23,402 nt of DNA from Sphaeroforma sirkka (lineage: Eukaryota > Opisthokonta > Ichthyosporea > Ichthyophonida): the NCBI GenBank assembly GCA_001586965.3, contig LUCW03001387.1, forward strand, positions 1-23,402, in the 5' to 3' direction. The position numbers and the translations under genes were made by a program. Below are positions 10,661-20,600 of this stretch, piece after piece. Within the stretch, counting starts at the first letter, position 1; every line of letters begins with the position of its first letter. A model generated the notes under the pieces. That model made no database searches, had not been told where the DNA came from, and saw only the letters and a list, made by a program, of their open reading frames with translations.

Positions 10661-11128
10661 CCGAGTTCGGAGATTATAAAATTTAGTTTAGAAATATCCA
10701 TTGCGCATCCACGAATACTAATGTCTCAACGTTTATCCAAGTATTTGACGGCATACCATACTCAAGCTATTGGGGTCCATCAAAGTGAATTTAAAAACAC
10801 ACTTTTGGAAATATTGGAAAAAGTAGTAGATGTACTAAAGGCTTTATTTCGAGTCACAAATAGACGGAACCAATATATTGTTCCATGATCCAGATATTTT
10901 TAGATAGCCTGGAATAGTATTTCTGCATCTCACTTCCTCAGTATTTTTAGAACTAGGAACGTCGTTAAGATACTGATCTAGCTGGTAGCGTGAAAACCAA
11001 AGTAAAGGGGCTTTCCACAAATGACTTATCTAGTAAGTATGGATGCCTATATGCTCATCGAGTTCAAGACTCATGCGTTTGTACTCTATGTCGATGTTAG
11101 TATTTGTCAAGTAACCATTCTCGATAAC
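10661..11128 (-). mobile_element. LTR fragment plus adjoining internal end of the same family
   Basis: Positions 10661-10920 match the second half of the LTR (as in about 150-376). Positions 10920-11125 continue into sequence matching 377-570, just inside the 3' LTR. It is therefore a piece of an element in the same orientation as the one at 1-7415, joined directly to the inverted LTR on its left and to an LTR array on its right. Confidence 0.7.
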
Positions 11129-12380
11129 TGAAAAATATGTAAACTTCTGATGGAAATTACTAGGTTTCAAACTATATTAAACTAAAATATACAATTCAGT
11201 TAGATTTTAGCAGTGGTAGCTTTGTAAGAATGATCGGGACTGCCTCTTGTTAAGAGCCTAAATATCCTCGATCACACAGGGCGCAATTCTAGCTGTTCTT
11301 TTATTGAATAATTTTCACCAGAAGTACTAAGTGTTCATGACCACTTGCCTAATTTGTAATAGACATAATAACGTAAGTCACGTTAATACATTAGCTGATA
11401 TAAATAAAGTTCCATCTGAAGAAAAAAAGTTAAAAAAGAAAAAGACTTATTGGATTTTGAGATTGGCGGAGAATGGGACCAAAATCTATAAGTAGTAGTT
11501 CGAGAAACCGAAAATTTAGTTTAGGTAATATCCTACATCACTAATGTCTCAAATAGGGTCCAAGTAGATGAGTCATACCAAATACTCAGGCCATTGAGCT
11601 GTAAACTCGATGGAAATTACTAGGTTTCAAACTATATTATGTAAACTTGATGAAAAATTACTAGGTTCTCAAAACTATATTAAACTAAAAATACACGGAC
11701 GCTGATAGAGATAGTTGGTAGAATGATCGACCGCCTCTTGTTAAGAGCCTAAATATACTCGATCACACAGGGCATACCTCTAGCTGTTCTTTATTGAATA
11801 ATTTTCACTAGAAGTACCAAGTGTTCAACAGTTTCCTCACTTTGCCCAATTTGTAAATAGACATAATAACGTAAGTCACGTTAATACATTAGCTGATATA
11901 AACAAAGTTCCATCTAGAAGAAAAGTTAAAAAAAAGAAGTAAAGACATATTGATTTGGAGATTGGCGGAGTGACCAAAATCTATAAGTAGTAGTTCGAGA
12001 TTATAAAATTTAGTTTATAATATCCAAAATACCTGAAAAATATGTAAACTTCGATGGAAATTACTAGGTTTCAAAACTATATTAAACTAAAAATACAATT
12101 TAGTCAGTTAGGATTTAGCAGTGGTAGCTTGTGTAAGAATGATCGGGACCGCCTCTGTTAAGAGCCTAAATATCCTCGATCACACAGGGCGTACCTCTCT
12201 AGCTGTTCTTTTATTGAATAATTTTCACTAGAAGTATTTCTAAATGTTCATGACCACTTGCCTAATTTGTAATAGACATAATAACGTAAGTCACGTTAAT
12301 ACATTAGCTGATATAAATAAAGTTCCATCTGAAGAAAAGTTAAAAAAAGAAAAGACGTTTATTGGATTTTGAGATTGGCT
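11129..12380 (-). repeat. Head-to-tail array of three truncated LTRs
   Basis: Three copies share the LTR start and are cut at successively earlier points. Copy one is 11129-11599 and reaches the ATACTCAGGC region. Copy two is 11600-12030 and stops at TATAATATCC. Copy three is 12033-12380 and stops at GAGATTGGC. Copy two begins with a further small duplication of the LTR start (11602-11638 and 11639-11682). Copies are roughly 90% or more alike by eye. No internal element sequence lies between them. Confidence 0.8.
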
Positions 12381-12835
12381 AACCTAATTAAAAGCAGGTC
12401 TTAATAGCTTTAAAGCCACTAGCCAAAAGTGAGGCTAGACGGGCAGGTATCCTGTCTATTATGCCTCTCGCTCTCTCAGACCGTCAGTCAGACACTTATT
12501 TATTTAGGGGTTCAGCCTAGATATTAATACAACGATCACCCTGTTGCCTGACAGCTGTGTTTGGCCATACACCATTGCGCTTCTTTGCCAGTCGCCTCCA
12601 ATGAAACGGGATTTTATCTTTTAGAAACCACACACTGTCCAGGTTCCGGGCATAATTGGCCTAACTCTAAGAAAAGAGAGAAAGAAAACACACACACATC
12701 ATATAGTTCATGTTCAGGTATTATAGTAGTTATATTATTGAGTGTATTTATTGATCATGGCCGTTAAGTCGTATAGAGTTACTATATACATCGTCTTATA
12801 GCTTTCAGCATACTCAGTCATCGCATTAAGTGAAC
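12381..12835. other. Non-coding stretch, first copy of a diverged duplication
   Basis: No convincing coding sequence is seen. It includes a short hairpin (CTAGCC at 12419-12424 with GGCTAG at 12433-12438) and a block CAGGTATCCTGTC...TTATGCCT near 12443, which recurs near 12840. The block GTCCAGGTTCCGG near 12640 recurs near 13003. It may belong to an unrelated, unidentified repeat. Confidence 0.4.
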
Positions 12836-13610
12836 ATACAGGTATCCTGTCATTATGCCTTCATTAATAGTCATCGCATTTATCATTTGTGCCGTTACAT
12901 CAATCACGTGATACTTCCACATGGTATTATTACCATTAAGCATTACTGGTTATACATTGGCCATAGCCCAATGGATTCATACATACATAGCTATTATTAT
13001 TGTCCAGGTTCCGGCATCATTGGTCAGCAAGTTATATCATTGGTTCCGCAACACGACCATCATTACATATACAGTTACATTGTATTATCAATATTACATA
13101 TGACAGTTGATACCATTTATTGCTAATATTATTAATGGTTGTATTATTATTATTGCCATTTATTGCGCTATACATCATACATGTAATGTACACATATGTG
13201 ATTACATACATACATACATACAGTATCACAGGTTGGTTATTATTATTGTTAATAGTATATATATGTTACATCATATTATTATTGGTTACATACATGCATA
13301 CATACATTAGTATTATTATGTAGTCATTGGCAGAAGACATGTTGTTGGTCATTGAAAGATTATCGGGAGCCAAATATATTGGTTATTATATATACATATT
13401 GCCATTATTATATTATACACATATAGAAGATATATACATTGATATACATATTAGTTATTATATATTATTATGGTTATATGCTGATTATTATATATTATAT
13501 TATATTATTGGCTACATTACATGGCTATTACAGTTACATATATATATTATTACATATTATTATTATTATATATACATATATACATAATACATATATATGT
13601 TTTATTCCTG
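12836..13610. repeat. AT-rich low-complexity tract with a second copy of the 12.4-kb block
   Basis: The left part repeats the blocks seen at 12443 and 12640. From about 13100 to 13610 the sequence is made almost wholly of ATT, TAT and ACATAC words, such as TATTATTATTG and ACATACATACATAC. The open frames here are consequences of this simple composition (Ile, Tyr, His and Leu only) and not genes. Confidence 0.75.
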
Positions 13611-14099
13611 ATCGACGGGAACACGCTCAGAACGATACCGTCCTCCCATCACGAACAGCTTCCGTTCCATTGCCGCAAGCTGCAACCGCGCATAACAGCA
13701 TAGTCATCGAAATAAAGCATATAAACTCACACAAGAACAAATATACGGATATCAATAGCACATATGTACTACTAGAAATCAATAAGATATGCAACTCTTT
13801 TTATCGCTTCCTTTTGAGCAAAAGTCCAAAAAAATGTAGCTAAAAAATAAGATGTCTGGCAGTGGCTTTTCTGATATGTCTACTCAGAGAGAGAAGGCTA
13901 TGAAAAAATTCAAAAAAAGTAAAAAAACACAAAACAACCTCTTGTTTTTAAATTCAGAATGCATTAGACAGATATTCCGGAAGAATAGGTCCTACTAGAG
14001 ACTCCTAGGCCCCAGCAACTCTACCGAGCGGCATAAAAAAATTTGCGTTTGGTTTGATCTGGGTCGTGGAAAACTGGGAATACACCAATGACCACAGAG
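13611..14099. other. Intergenic, nothing recognised
   Basis: Sequence of mixed composition with several A runs. No conserved motif, RNA gene or coding frame could be supported. Confidence 0.5.
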
Positions 14100-14410
14100 C
14101 ACGTCCCGCCGCGGTATGTATGTCTATGCGACCATATGCCTTAGCCCTGCATGCCGGGCTGCAGGAAGTCTCAAGTCTCAAGTTGTCTCAAGTTTCAGCC
14201 CGACCAGAGCCCAGTGGCCTAAGCCCCCAAGGCTCAGGGCCCTAGAGTCCAGGTCTCTCCAGGGACTAGTGGCTTAGGCATCACTCTCTCTGTGTTGTAA
14301 AGAGGGCGGCAGCTGGAAGGCCGGGCAGAGAGGGGCCAGGGCGCAGGCCCCAAGAGGCCAGACCCCAGTAGCCTGGCAGAAGCTCTGGCAGCCTGCGCAG
14401 GGCCCACATA
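14100..14410. other. GC-rich island in AT-rich surroundings
   Basis: This tract of about 300 bp is rich in GGCC, CAGG and AGCC words, in sharp contrast to both flanks. It contains four close copies of GTCTCAA (about 14167-14200) and two related AGTGGCCTAAGCC / AGTGGCTTAGGC segments. CpG is not especially frequent, so it is not a classic CpG island. It may be a repeat fragment or a sequence of foreign origin. Confidence 0.5.
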
Positions 14411-14456
14411 TTAACGTTAAAATTCATAACAATACTGTAAATACCATATGTACCGT

Positions 14457-14510
14457 ATTGGAGTACATATCATTGTACCTGTTTTGTAGCATTGGAGTAC
14501 ATATCATTGT
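14457..14510. repeat. Two-copy tandem repeat, 34-bp period
   Basis: The 20-bp word ATTGGAGTACATATCATTGT occurs exactly at 14457-14476 and again at 14491-14510. A related GTACCATATG-like word lies just upstream. Its function is unknown. Confidence 0.85.
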
Positions 14511-15210
14511 TCGAGTGTTTAGAGAGAGAGAGTTTAAAAATATCGTTTTGAGAATACAATTGAAACCCGAAATCTCAAACTGAATTTTACCAAAATTTTT
14601 ATAAGCGTGATTATGACCTCTGATTGTGAGCTTTCAGTCCCCGCGGCGTCCCAGCCGTGTTTTATCTTGAAATGTGCCAAAAATATTGGGAATAGCTAGA
14701 AACTGGATTTGGTAAATCTGGAACGCTTCTTTATTTTCGGCCCGATTTAATCCTCTTGGCACATGGATGGCGTGGGGTTTTTAGAAACAAATAGTAAAAA
14801 AAACATAAGATCAACTCTTTTATTTTGTTTTCGTTTAAAAAAAGAAGATACAAAAAAAAAAAGTAAAAAACCCTTCCTGTTTTCACAATTTAGATACTTG
14901 TTTGGTTTAAAAAAAAAAAAACAAATATATATATGAAATGGGTACTGCCGTCATGGGAGTATTGAGTCTCCCTTGACTCATGAGTTAACACTTCTCTCGA
15001 GTCTTGGACAATGATCTTTCTTGCGATAAAAAAAAGGCGGGGTATATTTTCACAAGGAGATAGATGGTTGATCATTCTGGAAAAAAGAGGAAATTTTGCT
15101 ATGTATGAGTCATATCTCATCCGCGATTTGGGCTGTAGCCTGTAGATGGCTATACTACCAGCAGTAAAAGCACATAGGCTTCGACACGTTTTTTTTTGTT
15201 GGCACAGAGA
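14511..15210. other. Intergenic region upstream of the lipocalin-FAS1 gene
   Basis: AT-rich sequence with many A and T runs and no supported coding frame. It should include the upstream regulatory sequence of the gene starting at 15299, but no specific binding site can be named. Confidence 0.5.
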
Positions 15211-15214
15211 AGTG

Positions 15215-15222
15215 TATATAAG
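15215..15222 (+). promoter_or_regulatory. TATA box of the lipocalin-FAS1 gene
   Basis: The sequence TATATAAG lies 84 bp upstream of the proposed ATG at 15299. A start of transcription about 30 bp downstream would leave a 5' leader of roughly 50 bases. A short upstream ATG at 15238 opens a small frame that ends soon after the main start and could damp translation. Confidence 0.55.
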
Positions 15223-15298
15223 AGAGAACTATTAACCATGCTTATAATCATTCTTGGCCTTGCTAAATACTACGTCGTCCGCATCAGGATATTTAAAA

Positions 15299-17042
15299 AT
15301 GATTTTTGGTAAAGCTATTATCGCTTCCTTAACGGTTGCCGGAGTCACTTTGGCCACGCCCACACCAAGGGGAGTTCTTGACTGGTTGTGTCCAAGCCAG
15401 CACGTGGTAGATCCTTTCGACCTTGAAGCGTACCAAGGCCGCTGGTACGAAATAGCTGTGACAGATATTCCCCGTCAATCGTTTCAACGAGGGTGCGAAT
15501 GCACTTTCGCTGAGTACTTTATCAAAGAGGATGGTATTGTGCAGGTGAACAACACATGTCTTAAAGACGGAGAACCTTATATTATTATTGAGAGGCAACA
15601 GCGGATGACCCAACTATAGGCGCACTATCCGTATCGTTTGGCGAGAATGATATTTCTAAATTCATAGGTGATACACCAAATTATCTTATTCTTGACCAAG
15701 CAGTCGATGCTGTGACTGGCGCGCAGTACACTGTTGTAGGATCTACCTGCACGTATGATTGTGATGGATTCTTAGTCGGTCGCCGAGCATGTCTCAAGTA
15801 GCGTACAATCGAGCTAGATCAACTTTACAACACCGAGGCTATTCTCTTAAACTACTAAACTTGAAGCCCTCTCAACAAAACGATGCTATATGCGCACCTG
15901 TCCGTACGGACGAGGTGATTGATAAAACCCCCGAAGGGGAATCTGACGAATGTAAAACAATTGTGCAACTGGCAATAGATACTCCATCATTGTCAACACT
16001 CTTGGCTGCTGTCAATGCCGCCAAGCTTGTTGAGACACTAAATGGTACAGATGTGTACACAGTTTTCGCACCCACAGATGAAGCTTTCAACAATTTACCA
16101 GCTGGTACTATTAATTCATTACTTCTAGCTGATAACCGTGAGGCGCTTATGACCGTTCTGCTTTTATCACATCACATCCGGAACTGTCAAGTTAGGTGAT
16201 CTTAGTGATAAACAAGTTATTGAAATGGCGAATGGCGACACCACCAAGGTTACTATAAATGCCGATGGTACTATGATCAATGACGCAATGGTCGTAGTTA
16301 CAGATATTGAGGCGTGTAATGGAGTCGTTCATGTTATCTCGACAGTACTGTTTCCACCTGTTATTGAGGATGAAGCTTCTGATATGCCCGAATATTCGAC
16401 TATTATCCCCGAGGAATCATCGGATACGCCTGAGGAACCATCGGAAATACCCGAAGAACCATCGGAAATGCCTGAGGAACCATCGGAAATGCCTGAGGCA
16501 TCATCGGATATGCCCGAAGGCTTGTCAAGTGGTGGAGGAAACGTCGACTATGGACGAAGCCTCGTCAGGTATGGCTGAGGAAACATCGGATATGCTAGAA
16601 GCTTCTGCGGGAGCCAGAGAGGAGTGCAAAACAATTGTTGAGCTGGTGGACGACACACCTGAATTGTCAGTGCTGTCGACAGCTTTAAATGCCGCCAACT
16701 TGACCGAAACTTTGGCGGGCAATAAAACTTACACTTTGTTCGCACCCACTGACGATGCATTCGACAAGCTGCCCGCAGGAACGGTGGAGAGTCTACTGGA
16801 ACCCGGAAAACGTGGAGAGTTTGACTAACATCCTACTTTATCACGTAGTGGAGGGTAAGGTCACATCTGGTCAGTTAGTGGATGGTCAAGTCATCACTAC
16901 TTTGAGTGGGGATATTGTCACCGTCTCAGTAGACAATGATGGTGTCGGCATTAACGACGCCCAAGTACTGTCTGCAGATATTGAGGCCTGCAATGGAGTT
17001 GTGCACCTAGTGTCCTTGGTTCTATTACCATCCTCCGCTTAG
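15299..17042 (+). CDS. Secreted lipocalin fused to two fasciclin (FAS1) domains
   Basis: The protein is about 580 residues. ATG 15299 is chosen because it opens a signal peptide (MIFGKAIIASLTVAGVTLA). A lipocalin follows (about 15400-15885), with the GxW motif in YQGRWYEIA, an RGCECTFAEY strand and a C-terminal RGYSLKLLNLKPSQQ helix region. FAS1 domain 1 (about 15945-16360) begins ECKTIVQL and carries YTVFAPTDEAFNNLPAG, ending ACNGVVHVISTVLFPP. An acidic Pro/Glu/Ser/Met linker with 21-bp repeats leads to FAS1 domain 2 (about 16620-17040), with YTLFAPTDDAFDKLPAG and ACNGVVHLVSLVLLP. Lipocalins bind small hydrophobic ligands and FAS1 domains mediate adhesion, so an extracellular or cell-wall role is likely. 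The reading frame slips by one or two bases near 15592, 15780, 16163, 16530 and 16803, always inside conserved sequence. These are assembly errors or early decay. There is no room for introns at these points. Confidence 0.85.
16408..16512 (+). repeat. 21-bp coding minisatellite in the FAS1 linker
   Basis: Five tandem 21-bp units encode PEEPSEM-like heptads (16408-16428, 16429-16449, 16450-16470, 16471-16491, 16492-16512). Less regular Glu/Ser/Met-rich heptads continue to about 16615. They form the acidic, probably unstructured spacer between the two FAS1 domains. Unit number is likely to vary between strains. Confidence 0.85.
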
Positions 17043-17537
17043 TGTGTTCCTAGAATCATCTCCATATCTAAATTTATGTATATACAACTGGTATAGTATG
17101 CCAATTGACAGTGAAAAACGAAATATCGATGGTAAGCTGATCAATGGCCGTGATAGGCTGTGCTACATGACAACGATATTTAAAATATATCAACTTACAA
17201 TATCTTCATCATACGCCAAAGTTGCAAGCCAAAGTTGCAGTGGAATACGACCCATCGCGATGATGTGGTGCATATATATATATAACAATCGATCAATTGC
17301 TACTCTAGCCACCAACTGCCCATGTCGGTATTCCTACTAAGGTGTAATTATCATCTTGTAAGTCTTCAGCTCCATGCATTGTTCAAAAATTTTCACGCTA
17401 CCGGCATATCGGACAGTACTCGCGATATATTTATGGAATGATAGATAGTCAGTCGCTGCGTTCAATATATATTTCCCACTACTACAGTATGAGGCCTCAA
17501 AAGCGGTTGCATTTATTCTATACTTAACTTAACAGTC
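17043..17537. other. Intergenic gap between convergent genes
   Basis: Both neighbouring genes end into this gap, so it should carry their 3' ends and polyadenylation sites. It includes a short (AT)n run near 17270-17282. No coding sequence or RNA gene is supported. Confidence 0.5.
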
Positions 17538-17615
17538 TTAGGTCATAGTGGCAGAGAGTCGGCTGAGCTCTTCTCGTTCCAGGTCTGCCACCTTGCTGTG
17601 CAGTGTTGAGATCTC
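17538..17615 (-). CDS. Probable last exon of the PSMD5-like gene (coiled-coil tail)
   Basis: After an acceptor ATTAG at 17616-17620 the frame reads EISTLHSKVADLEREELSRL and a few more residues to a TAA stop at 17538-17540. Phase agrees with the preceding exon (18104-18240), whose last codons read AAELSDK. The heptad-like I/L/V/L pattern suggests a short helical or coiled-coil end, unlike the YLSEGPYYVK end of the animal protein. It could instead be the last exon of a different minus-strand gene. Confidence 0.45.
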   Translation of the reverse strand, partial: EISTLHSKVADLEREELSRLSATMT

Positions 17616-20600
17616 CTAATGCCTGCACACACATAATACATCAAGAAACAGCAACAGCCACACTTTAGTTGTGTATCTACGCAGCCGAGTGCAGAACACT
17701 CGCAGGAAATTGCAGACAAAAAATTAATGGATAGATGTCAGGCCGCAATAAAAAATCTGAGTGCTCATACTCGCATGGTTTGGGCCCAATGGCCAATGGC
17801 ACAATGTGAACCGTTGAGCATCATGACCGTTTAATTTTATCAAGTCCACACGCTGAGATTACCGACTACAATTTCTGAATTAGGTTTAAGCAAAAACAGT
17901 ACACAGATACGTGGAATCTGTCCCACTTCCCATGTCCTTTGTATTTTTAAGTATTCAAAGGCACACATGCATGGAGAGTTTAGGCTGCTGAGTTCTGCAT
18001 CAGTTGCTCACAATATTTGCTACGACTTTTTATCCACATACAGGAATCTCGACCGCGAGCACATGTATCCTATTCACAGACACGAACAAAAAATTGTACA
18101 TACCTTATCACTAAGTTCAGCTGCCCCGGTTTCGGAGAGAGTAAATCAATCACATCGTATCTGGCTAAGGAAATATCATGGCTAACATCATTTCGCTTGT
18201 CTGTCAGAGATTCTACTAGTCCCGGCTGAGAAACAAGTTCCTATAGAAGTTGGAGTATATTCAACACAGCAAGTGAGTATTGGAAACTGCACACAAAAAA
18301 TAAACGGGGCGAGTAGCAATTGAATAAGCGAGATAAAATGAGACACATAAGCACTAGAGAGCACTTACACGCAAAAAATACGTCTCGTGTGCTTTCTTTT
18401 CTGTCTTTCTATGTATAATGTTAGAAAGAGTAGGCCCTGCTAAGTGCCATTTTGCAAGATATAAAATGTATTAAATGTAATGTACTCAAGACGAAGATGA
18501 GATAACAATTACAGACTATCGACATGCCACCGATACTATACAGGAGTTCAATTCAGCATTGGCACAATTCTACACAGAAGCCTTGAATGCATATTGACCT
18601 GCCACGACGTACCTTGCGTCCCCAGTCGTGGCCAGCCAGAGATAGGTATACATTGTACACACATATCTTTATGTCTTCGAAGGGCTGTCTCACTAACTGT
18701 TGCAGGTACCCAACGAATCCCCCCCCGCCTCTGATTGTGATGGAAGGCCAGCATATATGCTTTGTTGGTACTGGTCTACGGCAGGATCACGTAACCTGCC
18801 GAAGTGCAACGAAATAAATAGACCGTTAGGATATGTGATTGCCGCCTTAAGAAAGTATAGACTGTTTAACAATTGAAAACAGATGAATCACAGCAGCACA
18901 CCTAGGGGTACATATTTGGAGATATTGATTGTGCCCACTGAAGGAGATACAAAGGTTGGAAAGCAAACCATAACATGAAAGCAATAATCGCACATCAAAT
19001 TATAAATCTAGTAAAGGTAGCAAGGAACAGTAGTCGATAGACCTTCGCAGAGAGAGCCGCACGAAGGCAATCGACAGGGCCCTGCTATGATACGTCTTGT
19101 GAATATGTATTTGTCTGTTCGGCTATGCATGGGTCGCCATTGCAGAGGAGTGAGGAGTACATAATGCAGGTACACGCACATTTGACATGTTTATCTGCGT
19201 ACGATGGGAATTAATAGGGAAGAAGCATGTAAACGTCAATGCAAGTGTCAAGTCGGGCATTTCCTTGAGCATGCAGGGTCGAGAACTAAACAGCACAGAA
19301 GTCTGCGCATCCACCATACAAATATGTAGATATGCAGAAATCTCCAAACTATTTTTGTGCCACTTCATGAGGAGCGCATACAAATCAGTAATCCAGCTCA
19401 CAACAAATCAGTCGCAACCTCCATTTTTTACCTCCTCAGCATAGAGGCTAGAGCATTGTGCGCCACGTTCCTCAACTCTGTTTGCGTCCCCACACAATAC
19501 TTAAGCATGGCATCTAGCATTTCGGGATGGCTAGTCATCACTTCCAGCCCCTCCTTTGACCGGCCTATAGTGCCGATACAGGATATAATTGTGGCCTGTA
19601 TGCGGTCGATACCACACGTCGCGGAGGGAAAAGTGTGGATTCCGATAAAAGATAGGATTTGCGGAGAAATGGCCCCCTAACGTAATAGGCTACGGGTAGG
19701 TTTATATTAAGAAAACTTATGAAAACTGCCTTGCTATAATAGTATGTCAGAGCATATCTGGAATGGACTCAAACGCAAGCACCACTTGTGTACGCTCAAA
19801 GGCAGCGCCGTATCCCATGAGTGCATTAATCTCAAATACACGTGCTAGATGGCATTCAAAAACTAGAAGCGAACCAATTATAAGAACGCAAACCCCATTT
19901 TGTGTCAAGCGTGGAAAACAGTATGCGCTTGCATCGCACTATAATGATAACCTATTAAGAGATACCTTTAACATGTTGTCATTCGATTCCACAAGGTAAT
20001 ACTTAAACATCCTTGCAAAATCGTTCTCGCTGAATATCTGTTTAAAATGATCACTCTATGCGAAAACCAAGCGTAAAAAAATAGTCAGACATATGTATAG
20101 GCAGACAGGCCCCAAGACACGTCCTTCGGTAGTAGTTCTTCCTCAATTGTAGTTCCACTAATAAATGTTCACAGAGCTGCTATGAGACAACACCTAATTA
20201 TGAAGCATGCGGCATGACTGTACAGGCTTCTTCTAGACGCTAGTGGTTAAAAAATATAAGTTCAACTATGTATATTATATAGCCATTGACATGTATCTAA
20301 ATACGCATACACATCACAGCTTACAACGGTTTTGACATACATTTATGTTGTTATACAATACTTACATGATTATACAATGCCAACGAACCCAGAAAATCGC
20401 TTCATACGCCAATACGCATACACATACAGGTGCAAAGACATAAACACGAACTCCGACTATTTACATTTTGAAACAACTACACACAGCTCGCACTTCGTGA
20501 CTAGTGAGAGGCTCATTCTAGTCGAAGCACATTCGACAGATAGATATTTGTATGTGAACATATTTGTATATAGGTATCACTATGGTAGTTAGGAACCTAT

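Noticed and set aside
10604-10888. Plus-strand open frame across the LTR junction
   Set aside because: It is made of inverted and direct LTR sequence, which is non-coding in this family.
13107-13843. Several overlapping open frames rich in Ile, Tyr and Leu
   Set aside because: They are products of AT-rich simple sequence; all three frames look alike, with no domain or membrane-protein pattern beyond composition.
14054-14245. Plus-strand open frame in the GC-rich island
   Set aside because: GC-rich composition removes stop codons by chance and the peptide has no motif.
12381-15250. CRISPR array or other regular short-repeat system
   Set aside because: Repeats here are simple sequence or two-copy tandems; there are no regularly spaced repeats with unique spacers, and the genome is eukaryotic.
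20332-20592. Plus-strand open frame within the PSMD5-like gene
   Set aside because: It lies in the intron between the exons at 20640-20790 and 19966-20037 and has no recognisable domain; a repeated AATACGCATACACAT word (20300 and 20411) suggests simple-sequence origin.
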